Of a stretch of DNA of 10,169 nucleotides, positions 6,139 to 10,169 are shown piece after piece (the stretch's first letter is position 1; each line of letters opens with the position of its first letter). Source of the stretch: Eggerthellaceae bacterium (GTDB lineage Bacteria > Actinomycetota > Coriobacteriia > Coriobacteriales > Eggerthellaceae); assembly GCA_003452695.1 (NCBI GenBank), contig DMNP01000001.1, positions 1-10,169 on the forward strand. The letters run 5' to 3'. Position numbers and translations under genes: made by a program. Under the pieces are notes generated by a model. It did not search any database. It saw only the letters and a list, made by a program, of their open reading frames with translations, and was not told the origin of the DNA.

Positions 6139-6864
6139 CTATTTCACCCACTTGTTCACGGCGTTCTGCGATGGGATGTCGTAGAAGTTACGGCCTTTTT
6201 CCCAGGTGGTTTTCTTGGAAATCCTAGCCTGCGATTTCAGGTGCTTGGCGCTGGGGCCAAGCCCGCTGCCGCCCGACGTGCAGAACGGCACGACCCGCTT
6301 GCCTTTCAGCGACAGTTTTTCCACCAGCGTGTACACGATATGAGGCGCTTCTCCGAACCAGATGGGATAGCCGACGTAGACGACCTTTGCGGACTTAACC
6401 GCCTTTCGTATCTGCGCCAGATTGGCAATTGCGGGCCGCACCCTGCTTTTAGCGGGATTATCGATATCTCCGTGCTCCTTGTTCACCCGGCTTTTCGCGT
6501 TGTCGTAGTCGATGTCTGCCTGCGAATAGGGCGCCTTCGGTTTCACGCGCACGAGCGTGCCGCCCGTCGCCTTGCGGATGCGCTTGGCCACGGCCCAGGT
6601 GTTTCCCGTGCACGAGAAACACACGATGGCCGTCTTGCTGCTGGCTGCCGCCTGCGCAGCAAGACTGGTGGCGCCAAGTGCGGATCCTTCACTCTGCGCA
6701 GCGATGCCGGGCGCGCTATCTCCCGCATTCCCCAGTGCCTGGGGCTGCATCTGTGCCGTGCGGAGCTCGGCCCCGTGCGCGGTTGCGGGCAGCAGTGCAA
6801 ATGCGGCAGCGATTGCCCCTGCATGTTTCACGAACGATCTTCGACTCATCTGCCGGTTTTCCAT
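6139..6864 (-). CDS. Tat-exported flavodoxin family protein
   Basis: A 241-residue precursor of an FMN-binding electron-transfer or oxidoreductase protein outside the membrane. The N-terminus has a twin-arginine signal (SRRSFVK at 7-13), a hydrophobic stretch (15-29) and a likely cleavage region near ATAHGA; a 45-residue Ala-rich linker follows. The flavodoxin fold starts at KTAIVCFSCTGNT (77-89), where SCTGNT is the FMN phosphate loop; YVGYPIWFGEAPHIVYTLVE (163-182) and CTSGGSGLG (195-203) are the further flavin-contacting segments, as in the flavodoxin_4 type. Tat export fits a protein that folds around its cofactor before transport. ATG 6864 is chosen because it begins the signal peptide and has AGAAAGG upstream; the next ATG (6849) has no ribosome site. 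It is a single gene; its partner is not in the window. Confidence 0.85.
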   Translation of the reverse strand: MENRQMSRRSFVKHAGAIAAAFALLPATAHGAELRTAQMQPQALGNAGDSAPGIAAQSEGSALGATSLAAQAAASSKTAIVCFSCTGNTWAVAKRIRKATGGTLVRVKPKAPYSQADIDYDNAKSRVNKEHGDIDNPAKSRVRPAIANLAQIRKAVKSAKVVYVGYPIWFGEAPHIVYTLVEKLSLKGKRVVPFCTSGGSGLGPSAKHLKSQARISKKTTWEKGRNFYDIPSQNAVNKWVK

Positions 6865-6934
6865 GTGCCTCTGCACCTTTCTGTACATTGCGGGCAATTG
6901 TTGCTTAGGTGATACTACAACCCATTTCATGAGA

Positions 6935-6940
6935 ATTGTA
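6935..6940 (-). promoter_or_regulatory. Candidate -10 box for the flavodoxin gene
   Basis: TACAAT on the minus strand lies 70 bases before the start codon at 6864 and about 43 bases inside the near end of the MITE-like element. No good -35 hexamer is seen, so support rests on the hexamer and position. Confidence 0.3.
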
Positions 6941-6974
6941 GCTCGTGCATGCCAACCGCGCGATTCGCGGCTCT

Positions 6975-7149
6975 CTTGCGATGTTGCTGCCCACGGGCCA
7001 ACCACGGTGCCCGGCGGCGGAAGGGGGTGAGGGCGATTCTGCAGGCGCTGAATTCAAATATGCACATAGGTTAGCCGAAGCCAAGCCCGAATCCCCCTTC
7101 CGCCGCCGGGCACCGTGGCTGGCCGGGCCATGGGCAGCAACCTTGCGAT
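6975..7149. repeat. 8-bp direct repeat flanking the MITE-like element (target site duplication)
   Basis: CTTGCGAT occurs at 6975-6982 and again at 7142-7149, in the same orientation, touching the outer ends of the inverted repeats at 6983 and 7141 exactly. This is the pattern left by a transposase that makes 8-bp staggered cuts. Confidence 0.8.
6983..7141. mobile_element. MITE-like non-autonomous element, 159 bp
   Basis: The ends are perfect inverted repeats, GTTGCTGCCCA (6983-6993) and TGGGCAGCAAC (7131-7141). After a short divergent stretch (left arm lacks about three bases) a second, 26-bp perfect pairing follows: 7002-7027 (CCACGGTGCCCGGCGG...) with 7093-7118. Each arm is therefore about 45-49 bp. 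The 65-base centre has AT-rich DNA and no open frame. With the 8-bp flanking duplication this is the anatomy of a miniature inverted-repeat transposable element. No transposase is in the window, so the parent family cannot be named; 8-bp duplications occur in several IS families. It occupies much of the gap between the methyltransferase and flavodoxin genes; nothing else is seen in 7150-7249. Confidence 0.82.
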
Positions 7150-7249
7150 TAGATGGCCGGCAAGGGCCTGCAAGAATGGAGGCGTGGCTTGTCGCCTGTG
7201 GGATGTGGGCTTCCGCCATTTGCCATCGTTCGCATCTGGCGCACCGCTA

Positions 7250-8086
7250 TCAGGCAAGTTCCCAAAGCGCAATGGCCGCGCACGCGGCCACGTTCAGCGA
7301 ATCCACTCCGTGGGCCATGGGAATCCGCACGGTGCAGTTGCAAGCTGCGATGGTGCTGTCTGTCAGGCCGTCGCCTTCCGTTCCCAGCACGAGCGCCAAG
7401 CGCTTGGCTTCGTGGAGGCGCGGGTCGCGCAGGTTCCACGATTCGTCGCGCAATGCCAGGGCGGCGACGGCGAAGCCTTGCTCGCGCATGTCGGAAATCA
7501 GGTCGGGCGCCCAGGTGCGCGCGCCTTCGATGCGCGCCCAGGGCACCTGGAAGACCGCTCCCATGCTAACGCGCGCGCATCGGCGGTAATACGGGTCGTG
7601 GCATGCCGGGGACACCAGCACGCCATCCCACCCCAGCGCGGCTGCCGAGCGGAATATGGCGCCCATGTTGGCATAGTTGGTAACGTCTTCAAGGATGAGG
7701 ATGCGGCGCGCGCCCTCCAGCACGTCTCCGACGCTGTGCGGCGTCGGGCGCTCGAAGCAGGCCAACGCCCCGCGCACGACTTCATAGCCCGTAAGCTGGC
7801 GATGTTGCTCGGGGGTTGCCAGGAATACACGGGCATCCGGCCATTCGCGTTCGATGCGCTGCACGATGGCGCGGTCGTGTTCCAGCCAGCGGTCGTCCAC
7901 CAGCACCGACAGGGGCCGTACACCCGCGTCCAGCGCCCGTTCGATAACGCGGGCCGACTCGCCGATGAACAGCCCCTGCGGGTTGTCGCGCCTGAAGCCT
8001 TCGCCCCGGCGCAGCTGACCGTCGGTCATGCCGGAGTAGGGGCGCAGCATGCGCTCGCCCAAATCGCCTATGCGCTCTATTGCCAT
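7250..8086 (-). CDS. SPOUT (SpoU/TrmH-type) RNA 2'-O-ribose methyltransferase
   Basis: 278 residues. It would transfer a methyl group from S-adenosylmethionine to a ribose 2'-OH in rRNA or tRNA. The N-terminal ~110 residues resemble the SpoU substrate-binding region. The three SPOUT motifs are all present: motif 1 NYANMGAIFRSAAALGWDG (137-155) with N140 and catalytic-type R146; motif 2 LALVLGTEGDGL (230-241); motif 3 IPMAHGVDSLNVAACAAIAL (255-274), which together form the knotted cofactor site. The exact target nucleotide cannot be told. ATG at 8086 is used, though no strong ribosome site precedes it; the 27-base gap from the coiled-coil gene suggests translational coupling in one operon. A 7-residue stretch (ESWNLRD near 215) is absent from the pseudogene copy at 3950-4243. 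Confidence 0.92.
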   Translation of the reverse strand: MAIERIGDLGERMLRPYSGMTDGQLRRGEGFRRDNPQGLFIGESARVIERALDAGVRPLSVLVDDRWLEHDRAIVQRIEREWPDARVFLATPEQHRQLTGYEVVRGALACFERPTPHSVGDVLEGARRILILEDVTNYANMGAIFRSAAALGWDGVLVSPACHDPYYRRCARVSMGAVFQVPWARIEGARTWAPDLISDMREQGFAVAALALRDESWNLRDPRLHEAKRLALVLGTEGDGLTDSTIAACNCTVRIPMAHGVDSLNVAACAAIALWELA

Positions 8087-8113
8087 CGAAGCATTGTGGC
8101 CAATCGCAAAGGT

Positions 8114-9382
8114 CTAGCGCGAACTTACGTAGATGAACGTGACGATGGCCACGATGATTATCAGGACGACTGCCGCAATGGCCAGCTTGGCCATGCGCGA
8201 GCGCTTCTTGCTCTCGGCCAGCTTGCCGCGCAGGGTCTCGTTTTCGGCGTCCATCGTGCGCGCCGTGGCCTCGTCCGCTTCCACGGACAGGCGCAGCTTT
8301 TCCGTCTCGTTGGGGTACTGGTACACCGAATCGCAGTATTGCCTGCGCTTACGCGCCGCCGATATGGTCTCGCCCAACCGCTCGATGCTGTCCTTCAGCT
8401 CTTCGATGCGCTTGTTCATGTCTTCCACGCTGCGCTCGAGCGGGGCTTCGGCTTGCTCGACGCTTTGCCGCGCTTCGTCGTACTCGCGCTGCGCCTGTTC
8501 CAGGGCTTCCTTGGCCGCGCGGCTGCGCGCTTGGGCTTCTTCGTAGGCGTCCTCGAACACCTTCACCTTGGCCGAGGCCACGGCTGCGTCGCCGCCTTCG
8601 GATCGCTCGGCTTCCTTTTCGGCGGCGCTCAGCTCTGCCTTGCGGCTGCGCTCGTCGTTCTTGGCCTGCTCGGCGGTGGCGCGCGCCCGTCCCAGCACGG
8701 TTTCGAGCGGATTCAACTGCGTATCGTGGTAGTCGCGCATGCGGTCCAGCGCATCGGATGCTTCCTGCAATTCGCTGGAAACCTGCGCGAGTTCGGCTTT
8801 GCGGGCCTCCCGCTGCTGGGTGTTCTGGTTCACGATTGCATCCTGCTCGGCCACGAGCGCGTGGTAGTTGGCCAGGATTTCCTGGCGGTCGGCCAGCTCT
8901 TCGCGGTCGGTTTTTATACGCTCGCCCAGCTCTTCGCGCTGCTTCTCGCGCTCCTTCAGTTCGCGGCCCTGGCCGATGGAATCGCGCAGCGCGGCGAAGC
9001 TCTGCTGCATCTCGTCCAATTCCTGCCCGCTGTCGGGGTCGTCGCCCTCTCCGGTTTCGCCGGCGGCTGCGGCTGCGGCTGCGGATGCGCCCTTGGCGTT
9101 GTCGGCGGCGACCGTGGGATTTTCGCGAGCACCGGCTGCACCGGCCGTCGCATCGGTGCCGGCATCGTCGTCGCCCATGGGGGCGGAAGCGGCCTGGCGC
9201 GGACGCGCATCGGTGGTTGCCGGGGTGTCCGGCAGCGCATCGAAAATGCCGGTCGATTCTACCTGCGAGGGCGGTATGGCCTCGGGGGAAGGTTGAATCT
9301 GCTCTGGTTCACCTGCGGGGACAATGGGCATGCCCTGGGTGCGATCGGGCCCCATGGGGATGCTGATATCGCGATCTGGCAT
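8114..9382 (-). CDS. Tail-anchored coiled-coil protein of unknown function
   Basis: 422 residues from ATG 9382. An in-frame GTG lies six codons upstream (9400), but AGGAG at 9390-9394, seven bases before ATG, sets the start. Residues 1-125 are Pro-, Ala- and acid-rich and probably disordered, with a run of seven Ala followed by GETGEGDD. About 125-365 form long Glu/Lys/Arg/Gln heptad segments typical of a coiled coil. A basic patch KKRSRMAK leads to one hydrophobic helix (about 400-419, LAIAAVVLIIIVAIVTFIYV), then SSR: a C-terminal membrane anchor with the body in the cytoplasm. No enzymatic motif is seen. It is first in an apparent two-gene unit with the methyltransferase gene. Possible roles in scaffolding or envelope organisation are guesses. 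Confidence 0.82.
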   Translation of the reverse strand: MPDRDISIPMGPDRTQGMPIVPAGEPEQIQPSPEAIPPSQVESTGIFDALPDTPATTDARPRQAASAPMGDDDAGTDATAGAAGARENPTVAADNAKGASAAAAAAAGETGEGDDPDSGQELDEMQQSFAALRDSIGQGRELKEREKQREELGERIKTDREELADRQEILANYHALVAEQDAIVNQNTQQREARKAELAQVSSELQEASDALDRMRDYHDTQLNPLETVLGRARATAEQAKNDERSRKAELSAAEKEAERSEGGDAAVASAKVKVFEDAYEEAQARSRAAKEALEQAQREYDEARQSVEQAEAPLERSVEDMNKRIEELKDSIERLGETISAARKRRQYCDSVYQYPNETEKLRLSVEADEATARTMDAENETLRGKLAESKKRSRMAKLAIAAVVLIIIVAIVTFIYVSSR

Positions 9383-9423
9383 GTTCTCACTCCTGTTCAC
9401 CCGGATACTACCTGTAAGGCCGC

Positions 9424-9449
9424 AAAAAACGAGTCGGCATAACGCCGAC
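9424..9449 (-). terminator. Terminator-like hairpin in the leader of the coiled-coil gene
   Basis: GTCGGC (9433-9438) pairs with GCCGAC (9444-9449) around ATAAC. On the minus strand the stem is followed by TCG and then six T (9429-9424). No minus-strand gene precedes it in the window, and it lies between the candidate promoter at 9462-9470 and the start codon at 9382. It could therefore act as an early terminator or attenuator. Confidence 0.6.
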
Positions 9450-9461
9450 CGTGCGCCACGA

Positions 9462-9470
9462 AGTATACCA
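9462..9470 (-). promoter_or_regulatory. Candidate extended -10 promoter of the coiled-coil gene
   Basis: On the minus strand TGG-TATACT (9470-9462) matches an extended -10 element. No good -35 is present 17 bases upstream, which extended -10 promoters tolerate. The start point would be near 9455, about 70 bases before the gene. Confidence 0.5.
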
Positions 9471-9506
9471 CGTTACACAGCGCTGCTTTTCGCGCCGCTG
9501 TGGCCA

Positions 9507-9551
9507 GCGCGAGATGTGGAAAAGGGTCAGACCCTTTTCCACATCTCGCGC
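9507..9551. repeat. Perfect 45-nt palindrome, REP-like
   Basis: 22-bp arms (9507-9528 and 9530-9551) are exact reverse complements around the single base A9529. The core is AAAAGGGTC/GACCCTTTT. It lies in the divergent control region between the coiled-coil gene and infA. Size, extragenic position and perfection recall the 56-nt palindrome at 1099-1154, although the sequences differ. Copy number in the genome is not visible here. Confidence 0.85.
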
Positions 9552-9616
9552 GGAAGCGGGTCGTGGGTGGTGATACGCGATTGCCAGTTGTTCACACCTG
9601 TCGCCTCCACCGCGCG

Positions 9617-9645
9617 TTTGCATTTTGCGGGGCTTCTGCTACAAT
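9617..9645 (+). promoter_or_regulatory. Promoter for infA with a long leader
   Basis: TTTGCA (9617-9622), a 17-base spacer and TACAAT (9640-9645) make a good sigma-70-type promoter. Transcription would begin near 9652, leaving about 259 bases before infA. No other promoter of similar quality is seen closer to infA. Confidence 0.6.
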
Positions 9646-9651
9646 CCCACT

Positions 9652-9910
9652 CGGCCGACAAGGCGGCCGTGCCCGCAAGGCGCGAACAATACCTGGCAGT
9701 TCCGGGTTCGCCAGACCCAACCTGGCACCGAGGATTGCGCGATCTTCGAGTCGCACGCCTGGCATGCAGGCACCGCGAAGCCGTCGGCGGAAAGAGCCGC
9801 AGGGGACGGTTTGAAGGTTTTGTGCGCTCTGAAATACTTCTTGAAACCCCGTTCCGACCTTCAGTAACATTTATCGTTGCTGCTTACTGACGATATTTGG
9901 CGAAGGAGCT
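9652..9910 (+). promoter_or_regulatory. Long structured 5' leader of infA
   Basis: Successive helices are visible: CGGCCG 9652/9664; GGGT...ACCC around 9703; GCCTG 9757 with CAGGC 9767; CCGT 9781 with ACGG 9806 enclosing CGGC 9785 and GCCG 9796; GGTTT 9809 with AAACC 9844, with GAAG/CTTC inside; TCAGTAA 9861 with TTACTGA 9884. An alternative stem TATCGT 9872 with ACGATA 9890 would compete with the last one and approach the ribosome site AAGGAG at 9903. No known riboswitch class is recognised. No convincing ORF: ATG at 9764 opens only 16 codons without a ribosome site. Confidence 0.45.
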
Positions 9911-10132
9911 ATGTTGGCTAAACAGGATGTCATCGAACTCGAGGGCACGGTGCTGGAAGCATTGCCGAACGCAATGTTTAGGGTTGAACTCGAGAACGGC
10001 CACAAGATTTTGGCCCACATATCGGGAAAGATGAGGATGCACTACATCAAGATTCTCCCGGGCGACAAGGTTACGGTCGAACTTTCGGTCTACGACCTTA
10101 ACCGCGGTCGGATTACCTATCGTTTCAAATAG
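9911..10132 (+). CDS. infA: Translation initiation factor IF-1
   Basis: 73 residues, the normal length for IF-1, an OB-fold (S1-type) protein that binds the A site of the 30S ribosomal subunit and helps place the initiator tRNA. The characteristic [20 protein letters not shown] pattern appears as [20 protein letters not shown] (8-27), then [20 protein letters not shown] and [20 protein letters not shown], ending YRFK. ATG at 9911 has AAGGAG a few bases upstream. In related bacteria infA is followed by rpmJ and other ribosomal genes; only 37 bases remain after the stop here and show no gene. Identity is certain from sequence. Confidence 0.97.
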   Translation: MLAKQDVIELEGTVLEALPNAMFRVELENGHKILAHISGKMRMHYIKILPGDKVTVELSVYDLNRGRITYRFK

Positions 10133-10169
10133 CGCTCTTAAGCAACGAAAATCATCGGCAGCGGCTGGC

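Noticed and set aside
6067..6912. 281-codon plus-strand frame opposite the flavodoxin gene
   Set aside because: The minus strand carries a Tat signal and flavodoxin motifs; the plus frame has no family features.
9398..9400. GTG as start of the coiled-coil gene
   Set aside because: The AGGAG motif lies between this codon and the ATG at 9382, correctly spaced for the ATG.
7115..9442. 775-codon open frame on the plus strand
   Set aside because: It runs antisense to the methyltransferase and coiled-coil genes, whose motifs are clear; the length reflects GC-rich codon structure on the other strand.
9764..9786. GGCACCGCG in the infA leader, like the T-box antiterminator sequence
   Set aside because: No specifier stem, no terminator/antiterminator pair and no aminoacyl-tRNA or amino-acid gene downstream.
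9625..9867. 80-codon frame upstream of infA
   Set aside because: Its start lies before the -10 box of the promoter, it has no ribosome site, and the DNA shows RNA-like helices.
1..10169. tRNA or rRNA genes
   Set aside because: No cloverleaf with a GGTTCGAxTCC arm and CCA end, and no rRNA signature, was found on either strand by eye.

Overview
The window reads as a chromosome segment from a GC-rich actinobacterium, most likely of class Coriobacteriia (Eggerthellaceae-like). This is inferred from codon use, from an F-type ATP synthase operon ending atpD-atpC, from a FIST-domain protein, a Tat-exported flavodoxin and a secreted protein with a Coriobacteria-style C-terminal beta module, and from an infA gene with a conserved sequence. 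No rRNA or tRNA gene is present, so the placement is only approximate.

Layout. 1-1004 (+): the 3' end of atpD and all of atpC, the end of the ATP synthase operon, followed by an intrinsic terminator. 1005-1306: a convergent intergenic region with a + terminator, a perfect 56-nt palindrome and a - terminator. 1307-2485 (-): a FIST sensory-domain protein. 2486-2924: a divergent intergenic region with a hairpin, a 22-bp-period repeat and a small dyad. 2925-3839 (+): a secreted protein with a DxDxNG calcium-loop motif. 3950-4243 (-): a frameshifted fragment copied from the 3' part of a SPOUT methyltransferase gene whose intact relative lies at 7250-8086. 4244-4864: no convincing gene, but a cluster of short TACGG/CCGTA motifs and an orphan operator-like dyad. 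4865-5842 (-): a protein with a C-terminal DUF559/Vsr-like nuclease fold, resembling AbiEi-like proteins and probably read from a leaderless mRNA. 6139-6864 (-): a Tat-exported flavodoxin. 6983-7141: a MITE-like element with long terminal inverted repeats and a perfect 8-bp target duplication. 7250-9382 (-): a two-gene unit of a tail-anchored coiled-coil protein and a SpoU-type RNA 2'-O-methyltransferase. 9383-9910: a divergent control region with a palindrome, a terminator-like leader and a strong promoter feeding a roughly 260-nt structured leader. 9911-10132 (+): infA.

The flanks (ATP synthase, infA) are core housekeeping genes. The middle, about 3.9-7.15 kb, looks accessory: a decayed gene copy, an AT-richer pocket with a putative nuclease gene, and a non-autonomous transposable element. 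The best candidates for something undescribed are the 159-bp MITE-like element with its target duplication, the long structured leader of infA, and the phased short-motif cluster beside the nuclease gene. No complete multi-gene defence system can be claimed from this window.
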